The notes beneath the pieces were generated by a model, which saw only the letters and a list, made by a program, of their open reading frames with translations, made no database searches and had not been told where the DNA came from. 64,000 nucleotides of DNA from JAMLHH01 sp964653095 (GTDB lineage: Bacteria; Bacteroidota; Bacteroidia; Chitinophagales; JADIYW01). The DNA is taken from assembly GCA_964653095.1 (NCBI GenBank), contig CAZZEH010000001.1, positions 1-64,000 on the forward strand, read 5' to 3'. Of the stretch, positions 34,665-43,758 are shown piece by piece (the stretch's first letter is position 1; each line of letters starts with the position of its first letter). Made by a program: the position numbers and the translations under genes.

Positions 34665-35905
34665 TGAATCACTACTCCACTCCTGCTTCAATAGATATAC
34701 AATCTATACGAGAGGATTTCCCGATACTTAAATCTATGGTCAAAAATAAGCCTTTGGTCTATTTTGACAATGCCGCTTCCACACAAAAGCCTCAGATTGT
34801 GTTGGATACTGAATTTCATTATTACAGCTCTCAATATTCCAATATTCACAGAGGTGTGCATTATCTTAGCCAGATTGGTACAGGTCTGTATGAAGAAGCA
34901 AGAAAAAAAATACAGAAATTCATCGGTGCCGCTCATGATTATGAAATAATTTTTACAAAAGGTACCACAAACGGTATCAACCTGCTTGCGTATTCCTGGT
35001 CACAGCAATTCCTTAAAAAAGGAGATGAAATTGTGATTACAGGTATGGAACACCACTCCAATATCGTCCCCTGGCAAATGGCCTGCGAGAGAATCGGCGC
35101 AGTATTAAAAGTGATTCCTTTGCAGAAAGACGGCTCCATTTCCCTTGAAGATGCCAAAAAAATTATAACGGATAAAACCAAATTAGTTTCGGTTACATAC
35201 GTATCCAATTCACTTGGGACAATCAATCCCATCAGAGAAATTATCAAATATGCTCACAGCGTAAATGCCCATACATTGATTGATGCAGCACAGTCCATCC
35301 AGCATATTCAAACAGATGTACAGGAATTGGATTGCGATTTTCTGGTTTTTTCCGGTCATAAAATATATGGCCCGACCGGTATCGGAGTTTTATACGGAAA
35401 GGAGAAACTTTTGGATGCCCTGCCCCCTTTTGAAGGAGGCGGTGATATGATAGACCAGGTTACTTTTGAAAAAACGACTTATAACTGTCTCCCTTTTAAA
35501 TTTGAAGCAGGTACGCCTCATATTGCCGGAGCGATAGGTTTGGGCGCTGCTATTGATTATGTGGAAAACATCGGGTTAGACCACATTTTCAATCATGAAG
35601 ATGAATTACTCAGATACGCTGCCGAAAAGCTGTGTACAATAAACGGAATACGAATTATCGGCGAGGCAGCAAATAAAGCCAGTGTACTTTCTTTCCTGCT
35701 TGACGGTACACATCCGTACGACGTGGGAGTCATTTTGGACAACCTTGGTATTGCAGTCCGCACAGGACATCACTGCACTCAGCCGGTCATGGACAGGTTT
35801 TCTATCCCGGGTACCTGCAGAGCATCCTTTGCATTATACAATACGAAAGAAGAAATTGATATTTTTGTGGCCGGCGTAGAACGGGCAGCCAAAATGCTGT
35901 TATAA
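34664..35905 (+). CDS. sufS: Cysteine desulfurase SufS
   Basis: The group II cysteine desulfurase that takes sulfur from cysteine, 413 residues. The PLP-binding Lys233 is in SGHKIYGPTGIG and the persulfide-forming Cys371 is in RTGHHCTQP. YFDNAASTQKP opens the fold and MEHHSNIVPWQ holds the PLP-stacking His. It hands sulfur to SufE, whose gene follows 9 bp later. The start codon overlaps the sufD stop. Confidence 0.97.
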   Translation: MNHYSTPASIDIQSIREDFPILKSMVKNKPLVYFDNAASTQKPQIVLDTEFHYYSSQYSNIHRGVHYLSQIGTGLYEEARKKIQKFIGAAHDYEIIFTKGTTNGINLLAYSWSQQFLKKGDEIVITGMEHHSNIVPWQMACERIGAVLKVIPLQKDGSISLEDAKKIITDKTKLVSVTYVSNSLGTINPIREIIKYAHSVNAHTLIDAAQSIQHIQTDVQELDCDFLVFSGHKIYGPTGIGVLYGKEKLLDALPPFEGGGDMIDQVTFEKTTYNCLPFKFEAGTPHIAGAIGLGAAIDYVENIGLDHIFNHEDELLRYAAEKLCTINGIRIIGEAANKASVLSFLLDGTHPYDVGVILDNLGIAVRTGHHCTQPVMDRFSIPGTCRASFALYNTKEEIDIFVAGVERAAKMLL

Positions 35906-35914
35906 AACAAATCC

Positions 35915-36340
35915 ATGAAGATAAACGAGATACAGGATCAGATTGTGGCAGACTTCGAAATATTTGATGATTGGTCAGATAAGTACGAATACCTGATAGA
36001 ATACGGCAAAAGTCTGACTCCTATGAAAGAGGAATACAAAATAGAAGACAACCTGATAAGAGGATGTCAGTCCAGAGTGTGGCTGCATGCATATATGGAT
36101 GGAGATTTGCTGAAATTTGATGCCGACAGCGAAGCTATTATTACCAAAGGTATAGTCGGTCTGTTAGTGAAAATTTTTTCCGGTCATCTACCGATAGAGA
36201 TTATGGAAGCAGATTTGTATTTTTTGAAAAAAATAGGTCTTCAGGAGCACCTCTCCCCTACACGCGCCAACGGATTGGTCTCAATGGTTAAACAAATAAA
36301 AGCGTACAGCGTTGCTTATAATAGCTTGAAAAAAGAATAA
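35915..36340 (+). CDS. sufE: Sulfur acceptor SufE
   Basis: Accepts persulfide sulfur from SufS and passes it to SufB. It is 141 residues, with the catalytic Cys51 in NLIRGCQSRVW and the usual DWSDKYEYLIEYG before it. It lies between sufS (9 bp) and the SufT-like gene (6 bp), plainly in one operon. Confidence 0.96.
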   Translation: MKINEIQDQIVADFEIFDDWSDKYEYLIEYGKSLTPMKEEYKIEDNLIRGCQSRVWLHAYMDGDLLKFDADSEAIITKGIVGLLVKIFSGHLPIEIMEADLYFLKKIGLQEHLSPTRANGLVSMVKQIKAYSVAYNSLKKE

Positions 36341-36346
36341 TACTTT

Positions 36347-36661
36347 ATGCCAAATTTCATGGAAATAAAAAACTCGGCAATCGAACTCATACAAGAGATA
36401 TACGATCCCGAGATTCCTGTCAACATTTATGACTTGGGACTGATATACGAAGTAAACGTCAGTCCGGCAAACGATATCCATGTACTCATGACACTGACTA
36501 CTCCAAACTGTCCGGTTGCAGACAGCCTTCCGGGAGAAGTAAAAGAGCATTTGCTCACACTGGAGGGAGTCAATTCTGTCGAGATAGAATTAACTTTTGA
36601 CCCGCCTTGGACCACAGATTTGATGACTGAGGTGGCCAAACTTGAATTAGGATTTTTATAA
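36347..36661 (+). CDS. SufT-like MIP18/DUF59 family Fe-S assembly factor
   Basis: A 104-residue MIP18-family protein, often annotated SufT or DUF59, which helps mature Fe-S proteins. It shows the family pattern YDPEIPVNIYDLGLIYEV, then TLTTPNCPVAD with the conserved Cys55, and LTFDPPWTTDLM. The Asp-Pro-Glu and the Cys are the residues conserved across the family. Its position at the end of sufBCDSE is common in Bacteroidota and Gram-positives and supports the assignment. Confidence 0.92.
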   Translation: MPNFMEIKNSAIELIQEIYDPEIPVNIYDLGLIYEVNVSPANDIHVLMTLTTPNCPVADSLPGEVKEHLLTLEGVNSVEIELTFDPPWTTDLMTEVAKLELGFL

Positions 36662-36683
36662 ACATTAAACTAAACTTTAAATT

Positions 36684-37097
36684 ATGTATCCAGAAGCAAT
36701 GACAAGACCCATGGCAAAAGAATTGGAAGATGCCGGGTTTACTTCACTAAAAACTGCAGATGAAGTAGGAAAGATTTTAGACAAAAAAGAAGGAACTGTT
36801 TTTGTGATGATTAATTCGGTATGCGGATGCGCCGCATCTAACGCCAGACCGGCCGCCATCGCAGCAGTACAAAGCACTAAAAAGCCGGACGAAATAATCA
36901 CAGTCTTTGCCGGTGTTGATTTCGAAGCTACCGAAAAAGCAAGAGCTTATACCTTCCCATACCGTCCAACCTCTCCTTCAATGGCCCTGTTTAAAGACGG
37001 AGCACTTGTAGAAATGTTGGAAAGACACGATATCGAAGGCAAGCCTACACAGATGGTCACCAACCGACTGATAGAAGCTTTCGATAAATTTTGCTAA
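36684..37097 (+). CDS. BrxA/BrxB family bacilliredoxin
   Basis: A 137-residue bacilliredoxin (YphP/YqiW family) with the CGC motif at Cys47-Gly-Cys49 in SVCGCAASNARPA. In Bacillus these proteins remove bacillithiol from modified cysteines; whether this host makes bacillithiol is not shown here. It follows the SufT-like gene by 22 bp and ends at a terminator, so it belongs to the SUF transcript. That fits protection of thiols during Fe-S assembly or oxidative stress. Confidence 0.92.
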   Translation: MYPEAMTRPMAKELEDAGFTSLKTADEVGKILDKKEGTVFVMINSVCGCAASNARPAAIAAVQSTKKPDEIITVFAGVDFEATEKARAYTFPYRPTSPSMALFKDGALVEMLERHDIEGKPTQMVTNRLIEAFDKFC

Positions 37098-37120
37098 AAC
37101 AAATTTTCAAAATTAATTTC

Positions 37121-37146
37121 AGGCGGCTGTTTAGTCGCCTTTTTTG
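37121..37146 (+). terminator. Rho-independent terminator of the SUF operon
   Basis: An 8-bp stem (AGGCGGCT against AGTCGCCT, one G-T wobble) with loop GTTT is followed by six T. It lies 24 bp after the bacilliredoxin stop. Confidence 0.85.
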
Positions 37147-37325
37147 TTTCTAATACCAAAATAAGGTTTCGCTTTATCGGTCAATTTTGAATTTAAAATT
37201 GGTATAATTTGACTCGCTTTCATTTTAAATTTTTCATAAACAGCTGAATTTCTTTTGGCATGGTTTATGGGTAATATGCGATAGAATTTATATCTTCAAA
37301 CCTTAAATCAATAATTTACGTAATC

Positions 37326-38141
37326 ATGAAAAAACTACTGTTATTTCTCTCCATGACGATAGGAGCAATTAATCTCACAATGGCTCAGGATATCAATGAA
37401 ATCTCTAAAAAAGTATTGGAGGCGTGTGCAAACGCCAAAAGTATTTCTTACGATTTTTTCGCTTTTGAACGTTTTGCCGGAACGAAAAGAATCAATTCCG
37501 AGGTAAAGATTAAATATCAGGCATCTCCGCTGAAAGTGTTTGCAGACGCAGAAAAACCAACTAAGGCCACACTGGCTTATGTACCTTCGGCCCATCCTAA
37601 AGTTCATGTAAAAAAAGGTTTGAAACTAAGATTGGATTTGACCGCCGGAATGCTGATGAAAGACCAGCACCACCCTTTGGACAATGCGGGATTTCTAACC
37701 TTTAAAAATATCATTGAAAAGAGTGTAAAAGCTAAAGGTCTTACACTAAACTCCCCAAAACTAAAAGATTTTATTATATTAAAAGGCTCTACCACATACG
37801 ATGGGAAAAACTGTTGGGTCGCAGAAATTGTTGACCCCGATTATAAAATAGTAAATTACACCGTAGCCGCTGCCGATAAAACGGTTTGGGACTTAGAGAA
37901 AAAACTTGCCGTTCCTGCATACAAAGTGCAACAGTTAAACAAAATCAAAGAGGATTTGACTGCTGGACAGGTTTTGAAAGTGCCTTCATCTTACGCTAAA
38001 AAGACTACTGTGTATATAGACAAAGCTACTTATCTGCCTATCTATCAAAAAATGGAGGACGATGAAGGTGTCTATGAAATTTATGAGTTCAAAAACATAA
38101 AATTAAATCAGAAATTTACTGATGCAGACTTTACTCTGTAA
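37326..38141 (+). CDS. Exported LolA/DUF1571-like protein, function unknown
   Basis: A 271-residue exported protein with a signal peptide ending TMAQ (residue 21). The pattern ALAYVPSAHP-like strand, KGLKLRLDL, then KDQHHPLDNAGF, and a final DKATYLPIYQKMED...YEIYEFKNIKLN, resembles DUF1571 proteins. Those share a half-barrel fold with the lipoprotein carriers LolA/LolB. It may bind lipid or another hydrophobic ligand in the periplasm, though this is only a fold-based guess. It is monocistronic, 180 bp downstream of the SUF terminator, and ends at its own perfect terminator. Confidence 0.6.
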   Translation: MKKLLLFLSMTIGAINLTMAQDINEISKKVLEACANAKSISYDFFAFERFAGTKRINSEVKIKYQASPLKVFADAEKPTKATLAYVPSAHPKVHVKKGLKLRLDLTAGMLMKDQHHPLDNAGFLTFKNIIEKSVKAKGLTLNSPKLKDFIILKGSTTYDGKNCWVAEIVDPDYKIVNYTVAAADKTVWDLEKKLAVPAYKVQQLNKIKEDLTAGQVLKVPSSYAKKTTVYIDKATYLPIYQKMEDDEGVYEIYEFKNIKLNQKFTDADFTL

Positions 38142-38161
38142 ATGCAAATAATTTACCTATC

Positions 38162-38193
38162 AAAAAAGCACGCTAAATTTAGCGTGCTTTTTT
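38162..38193 (+). terminator. Perfect palindromic terminator
   Basis: A perfect inverted repeat with arms AAAAAAGCACGCTAAA and TTTAGCGTGCTTTTTT. It has T runs in both directions and could end transcripts from both the DUF1571-like gene and the minus strand. Confidence 0.9.
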
Positions 38194-38260
38194 GATATAA
38201 ATGCCTCCTGTTAGATTACTCAATTTTTTCGCAATCAACCGTCAGAAAATCAATCAATTT

Positions 38261-38640
38261 TCAGTCCGTAAACATCTGAGCATAGTATTCTTCTCTAATT
38301 CCGTTAGCATCTACATCCATACTGACACCGGCAACTCCCATCTTCTTAACTTTTCCATTCATTATATTGGAACAATGAGCAGGACTCTCTATCCGTAACT
38401 TCACAATTCTCTCAGGCTCAATGACCTTTTCTATATCAGGAATAGGATTGTTAAGTCGAGATAAATTTTCTCTCTACAATCACAACTATCATTTCGGTAT
38501 CTATTGACTATAGACATAAGGTCTAATCTGTAATATTCGCCACCGCTGCAATTTACAGTATTCTTAGGTTCATCAATTGAATCATCTTTTTTACAGTTTT
38601 ACAGGAATAACAGTATAAGAAATATCTATATTTTCTGCTT
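38261..38640 (-). pseudogene. Decayed CAP-domain (SCP/PR-1) lipoprotein
   Basis: A gene remnant in the 570-bp gap between two plus-strand genes. On the minus strand one frame gives a signal-peptide-like IFLILLFL interrupted by TAA (38599-38601), then a lipobox-like NCKKDDSIDEP and LDLMSIVNRYRNDSCDC, the usual CAP-domain opening (LELVNxYR). A second frame, shifted relative to the first, gives ESPAHCSNIMNGKVKKMGVA, the hallmark of the CAP C-terminal half (SPGHCxNIMNPxxxxxGVA), and ends at TGA 38261-38263. A further TAG (38626-38628) precedes the signal peptide. About 60-70 residues of the domain centre are missing. So: two nonsense codons, an internal deletion and a frame change. Confidence 0.75.
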
Positions 38641-38715
38641 GGCGATTGGCTTGGTTTTTGATTAATTTAAACGATTATTTTTATGCTATACCTTAATTTT
38701 ACTCAAAATATTACA

Positions 38716-40149
38716 ATGAAGAAAGTTGCATTTTTATTCTGCTTTTTAGGTTTATTTCAATACATATCTGCGCAAAACAGAGATTTTAACATAGAAATTA
38801 ATGTGAAAGGTATCTCAGATCAGGAAGCTATTTTGGCTTATACCTATGGAGAAAAGAAATTTATTGCCGACACTGTTCATTTTGACACAAATGGAAACTG
38901 CCTGATTCAGGGCGGAAAATCATACTCTGACGGAATCTATCTCTTAGTGTTCCCTTCGATGAATATGGCTTCCTTTGAGTTTATTATTCGGGATACATCT
39001 TTCAAACTTTCTACCGATACCACAGACTTTAATGCATACATGAAAGTGAGTAACTCGCCTGAAAATAAAATCATGTTTGAAGATGCCAAACGCTCCATCG
39101 AAGTGAAAAAACAAATCGACAGCATTCAGGAATTGACGAGGGATGAATCTTTGGCGGATAAAAAGAAGAAGACTTTAAAAGAAGAAATTGAAAAACTCGG
39201 ACAAAATTTTATTGAACAGAGAATAAAGCAAATTGAACTATATCCAAATGCACTTCACAATAAAATACTGAGTGTTTTAAGAGATGTACCTATGGATATA
39301 AAGGCAGATGACTCCGACACCGCAAACGCTCAGAATATCGCCTATCAATATTTCATCCGTCACTATTGGGATAACGTAGATTTCGAAGATGTGGCTTTGA
39401 TTAAATCTCCTGTTGTCATACCAAGAGTGATTGCGTTCTTCGGTAAGATTTACCAGACTCCGGATTCTATCAATCAGGCAGTAGATATTCTGTTGAAAAA
39501 AGCATCTGTCAACAAGCAATCTTTTGAAATCATACTGTCAGAAATTACAGACCACTTTGCCAAAAGCAAATCAATAGGACACGCGAACACCTACGTATAT
39601 CTTTTGGATAATTATTTCTTAAAGGGGAGCGCCACCTGGCTCGACCAGGATATTATAGAAAAAATGCAGAAAAGAGCCGATGCCATGCGACCGACATTAA
39701 TCGGCAAACAGGCACCCGATATGACTATTTACGATTTAAATAATCGTCCGCTTAATTTTTATCAGTCTATTGGCAGCAATGATTACACAGTATTGGTGTT
39801 TTGGAACTCAGAGTGCGGACACTGCCAAAAGGAAATGCCTGAACTGGTCAATGTTTTTCAGGACAGTCTCCGAAATGATAATATTGGAATTTTCACCGTA
39901 TCTACAGAAATAGAAAGAGAACATGCAGTTAATTTTGTTTCCGAGCATAAAATGAGAGAAGTATTTACAAACGGCTACGATCCCACCGGAAGATCGGGAT
40001 TTAGAGTTTTATATGATATCACTTCCACACCCGTCGTAGTGGTTTTGGATAAGGACAAAAAAATCATTGCCAAGAAAATCGCAGTACGTGATTTGCCTTA
40101 TCTGATTCATACGCACAAAGAAATTATGGCTAAAAGAGCTAAGAAATAA
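38716..40149 (+). CDS. Exported TlpA-type thioredoxin protein with N-terminal DUF4369-like domain
   Basis: A ~477-residue exported protein. Starting at ATG 38716 gives a signal peptide ending YISAQ. The first ~110 mature residues resemble the DUF4369 beta-sandwich that precedes TlpA domains in Bacteroidota. A long, charged helical middle follows (about 110-330). The C-terminal ~150 residues are a thioredoxin fold with FWNSECGHCQKEMPEL; both active cysteines are present (CGHC) and the cis-Pro loop is in TSTPVVVVLDKD. Role: periplasmic thiol reduction or isomerisation, partner unknown. Its last 11 bp overlap the convergent kinase-like gene. Confidence 0.82.
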   Translation: MKKVAFLFCFLGLFQYISAQNRDFNIEINVKGISDQEAILAYTYGEKKFIADTVHFDTNGNCLIQGGKSYSDGIYLLVFPSMNMASFEFIIRDTSFKLSTDTTDFNAYMKVSNSPENKIMFEDAKRSIEVKKQIDSIQELTRDESLADKKKKTLKEEIEKLGQNFIEQRIKQIELYPNALHNKILSVLRDVPMDIKADDSDTANAQNIAYQYFIRHYWDNVDFEDVALIKSPVVIPRVIAFFGKIYQTPDSINQAVDILLKKASVNKQSFEIILSEITDHFAKSKSIGHANTYVYLLDNYFLKGSATWLDQDIIEKMQKRADAMRPTLIGKQAPDMTIYDLNNRPLNFYQSIGSNDYTVLVFWNSECGHCQKEMPELVNVFQDSLRNDNIGIFTVSTEIEREHAVNFVSEHKMREVFTNGYDPTGRSGFRVLYDITSTPVVVVLDKDKKIIAKKIAVRDLPYLIHTHKEIMAKRAKK

Positions 40150-40885
40150 TATACACAAACAACAATGCTCCGACAATCTGAATGGACAGATTGTCCCAAC
40201 CGTGAGGTGATATACCTTCTGCTATTGCAGCAATTAGTGCGGCTGTGATAATTTTCCACCAATTGGTCGGTGTATTATAAGCATAGGAAATCATACAAAA
40301 TGCTAAAGCGCAGGCAATTAAGACTGCGATTGAACCTTCCAATGTCCGATAGCTCTTCACCTGGCTGCCCCAGCTAAAAACAGGATACCGATGTCGCCCC
40401 CATTTTGTTCCGGCAGGCTCGCCTACTGCATCTCCAAACCCTGCAATGAGATACCCGGTTACTGCCGCAACCGATCCGAAAAAGATATTAGTGGCCACTC
40501 CGCCAAAAAATGTAGCCAAATACGGATAAACGATATATCGATCGGCATAAGGTTCATCTTCGGGACGGGCGAGCAATCTGTAATAACCCGACTGATTTTT
40601 TCGGTAAAGCAGATATATCAAAACTAAAGTAACCGCCCAGCCCAAAATAAAAACACCTCCAACACCCATTTTATACTGAATAAGTCCTGCCATGAAAAAC
40701 ACGGAAAAATGGAACGCCTTTCTTGTATATCCTACTTTCCAACTCCATGCCGCCCGAGCTTTTTCAACTATTTCAAAAGTGACCAAGATGTATAATAAAA
40801 AAAAGGGAAACAGTCCGGCAATCTGACCAACCGAAGGGAAATTTTTGCCAAAAAAGAAATCAATCCATGCGCTGATAAAATCCAT
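40139..40885 (-). CDS. Phytol/dolichol kinase-like CTP-dependent membrane kinase
   Basis: A 248-residue membrane protein with about six hydrophobic helices. The conserved block GFGDAVGEPAGTKWGRHRYP followed by KSYRTLEGSIAVLIA is the signature of the DGK1/SEC59/VTE5 group, in which the Gly-Asp and the Lys-Thr-x-Glu-Gly motif bind CTP and phosphorylate prenols or diacylglycerol. It should phosphorylate a lipid alcohol in the inner membrane; the substrate cannot be told from the sequence. It starts 2 bp after the SDR gene stop, so the two are one unit. Confidence 0.8.
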   Translation of the reverse strand: MDFISAWIDFFFGKNFPSVGQIAGLFPFFLLYILVTFEIVEKARAAWSWKVGYTRKAFHFSVFFMAGLIQYKMGVGGVFILGWAVTLVLIYLLYRKNQSGYYRLLARPEDEPYADRYIVYPYLATFFGGVATNIFFGSVAAVTGYLIAGFGDAVGEPAGTKWGRHRYPVFSWGSQVKSYRTLEGSIAVLIACALAFCMISYAYNTPTNWWKIITAALIAAIAEGISPHGWDNLSIQIVGALLFVYIIS

Positions 40886-40887
40886 CT

Positions 40888-41736
40888 TTACACCACTCCG
40901 TAATCTTTAATTCCCGAATGGATTAGAGACCACTCCCAAAGTCTTTTCGCTGTTTGAAAATCTAAAGCCGAATCGGACGGACTTACCGCTTTCTTTTCTT
41001 TAAAATAAGCTCCCGATACATTCTCCACTTCATCAGAATCCGCAAGATAAACCGTAGTCTCGGCACCTTTTTCGGGTGAAATCATAAACATACCGGTAAC
41101 TCTCTGTATAAATGAAGGAACCGTATTATTCCAAAAATTGGAAGCAATTACGCCGGGATGCAGTGAATTGACTGTAATATTGGCGCCTTTAAGTTCTTCC
41201 GACAGATAGTTCGTGAATAAAATATTACAAAGCTTGGTTACGCCATACTGTCTATAAAACCAAAAACTTTTTTCACCATTCATATTCTCCCAATCCAAAG
41301 AATTTCCGCGATGAGCTTCAGAAGCCACATTAATTATTCTGCCGGAAGAGCTTTTTTGAATCAAACTTAAAAGGTAATGAGTGGCCAAAAAATAACCGAA
41401 ATGATTTAATCCCATCATATATTCAAAACCATCCTTAGTTTTCTGATTTGTTCTCCACATTCCTCCTGCATTATTAATCAAAATATCCAAACGGTCATAT
41501 TTCTGCCCATACTCCGCTGCCATTTTGCGAATGGAAGAATGAGAAGATAAATCCGCTATCAGCAAATCTATTTTTTCCGAGCCGGACTCGGCTGCGATGC
41601 TCTCCTGAACTGCCCGACCTTTCTCCACATTTCTGCACACCATCACCACATGATATCCCATTTGTACCAATGCTGCTGTCGCGGCTCTGCCAATTCCGGC
41701 ATTTGCTCCGGTAATCACTACGATTTTTTCACTCAT
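40888..41736 (-). CDS. Short-chain dehydrogenase, retinol-dehydrogenase-like
   Basis: A 282-residue SDR. VITGANAGIGRA is the cofactor loop, NNAG follows, and the catalytic YGVTK gives Tyr and Lys in the usual spacing. LHPGVIASN is typical of the retinol-dehydrogenase/WWOX-like branch. The reading frame opens at 41826, but the metK terminator hairpin lies in that extension, so ATG at 41736 (MSEKIVVITG) is the start. It forms a two-gene unit with the lipid-alcohol kinase, which hints at, but does not prove, an isoprenoid- or lipid-alcohol substrate. Confidence 0.85.
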   Translation of the reverse strand: MSEKIVVITGANAGIGRAATAALVQMGYHVVMVCRNVEKGRAVQESIAAESGSEKIDLLIADLSSHSSIRKMAAEYGQKYDRLDILINNAGGMWRTNQKTKDGFEYMMGLNHFGYFLATHYLLSLIQKSSSGRIINVASEAHRGNSLDWENMNGEKSFWFYRQYGVTKLCNILFTNYLSEELKGANITVNSLHPGVIASNFWNNTVPSFIQRVTGMFMISPEKGAETTVYLADSDEVENVSGAYFKEKKAVSPSDSALDFQTAKRLWEWSLIHSGIKDYGVV

Positions 41737-41801
41737 AATAAACTTATCAGAATTTGAAGCTAACAAAAAAGTCAGAATAAAGATTCGCTGCCATAAAAAA
41801 A

Positions 41802-41824
41802 GGCTGCCCAAAAATCGGACAGCC
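41802..41824 (-). terminator. Terminator of metK
   Basis: A 5-bp GGCTG/CAGCC stem extends past one mismatch by two more pairs. On the minus strand it is followed by seven T. It lies 22 bp after the metK stop and excludes the long start of the SDR gene. Confidence 0.75.
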
Positions 41825-41845
41825 ATTTTTATTCCGATTTACTCT

Positions 41846-43132
41846 TTACAGTCCGAACATTCTTTTAATTCGTGCTTCATAATCCAACTTCTCCCAAGTA
41901 AACAATTCTACATCCACGTCCACTTTTTTTCCGGAGTTTTCAAAAGTAAGTGTCTTTGATTCCGGATTTCTTCCCATGTGACCATAGGCAGCTGTGGCAG
42001 AATAGATAGGATTTTTGAGCTTTAATCTTTCAATAATTGCTTTTGGCTTAAAATCATTCTTAAATTCTTCAATGATTTTGTTTGAAATCTGTCCATCAGA
42101 AAGCTCTACTTTGGATGTTCCGTATGTATTTACATTAATAGATATGGGTTCGGCAATCCCAATCGCATAAGAAAGCTGCACCAATACCTGATCTGCCAGT
42201 CCGGCTGCCACTAAATTTTTTGCAAGATGTCTCGCCGCATAAGCTGCCGAACGGTCCACCTTACTCGGGTCTTTTCCAGAAAACGCTCCGCCGCCGTGTG
42301 CACCTCTCCCTCCGTATGTATCGACTATAATCTTTCTTCCTGTAAGACCGGCATCACCGTGTGGTCCTCCAATAATAAATACGCCTGTCGGATTGATATG
42401 ATATTTGATATCTCCGTCAAAAAGCTTTTGCAATTCAGGAGACAACTTATTTTTTACAGCAGGAATAAGATACTTCAGTATATCCGACTTGATTTTTTCC
42501 TGCATCTGCCTTTCTGCTTCTTGTTTGCTGATACTTTGAGTCTGAGCAATAAACTCATCGTGCTGAGTGGATACTACAATGGTATCTATCCTCAAAGGCT
42601 GGTGGTGGTCGTCGTACTCAATTGTCACCTGTGATTTGGAATCCGGTCTCAGATAAGTCATCACTTTGCCCTCTTTTCGGATACGTGCCAGTTCTTCGAC
42701 CAGCAAATGAGATATTTCCATAGTCAGAGGCATATAGTGGTCAGATTCATTGGTGGCATACCCAAACATCATCCCCTGATCTCCTGCTCCCTGTTCCTTT
42801 CCGGAATTCTCATTCACTCCCTGAGCAATGTCAGGCGACTGACTGTGCAGGCTGGTTACTACAGCACATGAGTTGGCCGAAAATCTGTGCTCATCTTTTG
42901 TATAACCTATCCTTCTAATCACATCTCTCGCTATTTCCTGTAAGTCCACATAAGCTTTTGTTGTAATTTCTCCTGCAAGTACAACCAAGCCGGTAGTTAC
43001 TAAGGTTTCACAGGCTACTCTTGATTCCGGGTCCTGAGCAAGCATGGCATCCAATACCGCATCCGAAATCTGATCTGCTACTTTATCGGGGTGTCCTTCT
43101 GAAACTGATTCAGAAGTAAAAAAATACGTCAT
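41846..43132 (-). CDS. metK: S-adenosylmethionine synthetase
   Basis: Makes S-adenosylmethionine from methionine and ATP. It is 428 residues. Conserved segments are SEGHPDK at the N-terminus, GAGDQGMMFGYA, and GGGAFSGKDPSKVDRSAAY around the active site. It is the third gene of pth-FAH hydrolase-metK, 10 bp after its neighbour, and ends at a terminator. No SAM riboswitch could be seen upstream, where spacing leaves no room for one. Confidence 0.98.
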   Translation of the reverse strand: MTYFFTSESVSEGHPDKVADQISDAVLDAMLAQDPESRVACETLVTTGLVVLAGEITTKAYVDLQEIARDVIRRIGYTKDEHRFSANSCAVVTSLHSQSPDIAQGVNENSGKEQGAGDQGMMFGYATNESDHYMPLTMEISHLLVEELARIRKEGKVMTYLRPDSKSQVTIEYDDHHQPLRIDTIVVSTQHDEFIAQTQSISKQEAERQMQEKIKSDILKYLIPAVKNKLSPELQKLFDGDIKYHINPTGVFIIGGPHGDAGLTGRKIIVDTYGGRGAHGGGAFSGKDPSKVDRSAAYAARHLAKNLVAAGLADQVLVQLSYAIGIAEPISINVNTYGTSKVELSDGQISNKIIEEFKNDFKPKAIIERLKLKNPIYSATAAYGHMGRNPESKTLTFENSGKKVDVDVELFTWEKLDYEARIKRMFGL

Positions 43133-43142
43133 TACTTTTAAT

Positions 43143-43757
43143 TTATTTTATTAGTGTTTTTGTTATCAATTGCCCTTTAAAAAAGGCTTTCAATTCATCT
43201 CCTACTGCTAAACGTCCCACTCCAGAAGGAGTTCCGGTAAAGATTAAATCCCCCTGCTGAAGTGTGATATAGCCTGACACGAAACTAATGATTTTTTCTA
43301 TGCTAAAGAGCATCATTGATGAATTTCCGTGCTGTACCGGCTTATTATTCTTATATATATCAAACTCAAAATATCCTTCCTCATTCGCAGCTGAGCTTTT
43401 AGAAATAAAATTACCTACTGAAGCCGCTCCGTCAAATGATTTTGCCAGCTCCCAGGGGAGGCCTTTCGCTTTTAATTTTGCCTGAAGATCCCTTGCCGTA
43501 AAGTCAAAACCCAGACTCACTTCATCATAGTACTTATGTGCAAATTTCTCCTGAATTTTCTTCCCGTTTCTGTTAATTTTCACAACTAACTCCCCTTCAT
43601 AATGCAAGTCTTTGGTAAAATCCGGGTAATACAAATCCTCTCCCGGTTTGAGCAGGGCAGTGGGTGCTTTCATAAATATCACCGGCGACTCCGGGACTTC
43701 GTTTTGAAGTTCTCTGGTGTGTGCTGCATAATTTCTCCCGACACAAATTATCTTCAT
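43143..43757 (-). CDS. Fumarylacetoacetate hydrolase family protein
   Basis: A 204-residue FAH-fold enzyme. It starts with MKIICVGRNYAAHTRELQNE, the usual opening, with the catalytic His. FMKAPTALLKPG, the metal ligands in HYEGELVVKI and LGFDFTARDLQ, and the C-terminal FTGTPSGVG are all present. Family members hydrolyse or decarboxylate acylpyruvates and oxaloacetate; the short length fits the FahD1-like group. The frame extends to 43832 inside pth, but ATG 43757 lies 1 bp beyond the pth stop and is preferred. Confidence 0.88.
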   Translation of the reverse strand: MKIICVGRNYAAHTRELQNEVPESPVIFMKAPTALLKPGEDLYYPDFTKDLHYEGELVVKINRNGKKIQEKFAHKYYDEVSLGFDFTARDLQAKLKAKGLPWELAKSFDGAASVGNFISKSSAANEEGYFEFDIYKNNKPVQHGNSSMMLFSIEKIISFVSGYITLQQGDLIFTGTPSGVGRLAVGDELKAFFKGQLITKTLIK

Positions 43758-43758
43758 A

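Noticed and set aside
38201..38398. 65-residue plus-strand reading frame
   Set aside because: It is antisense to the CAP-domain remnant; the minus strand carries the recognisable motifs.
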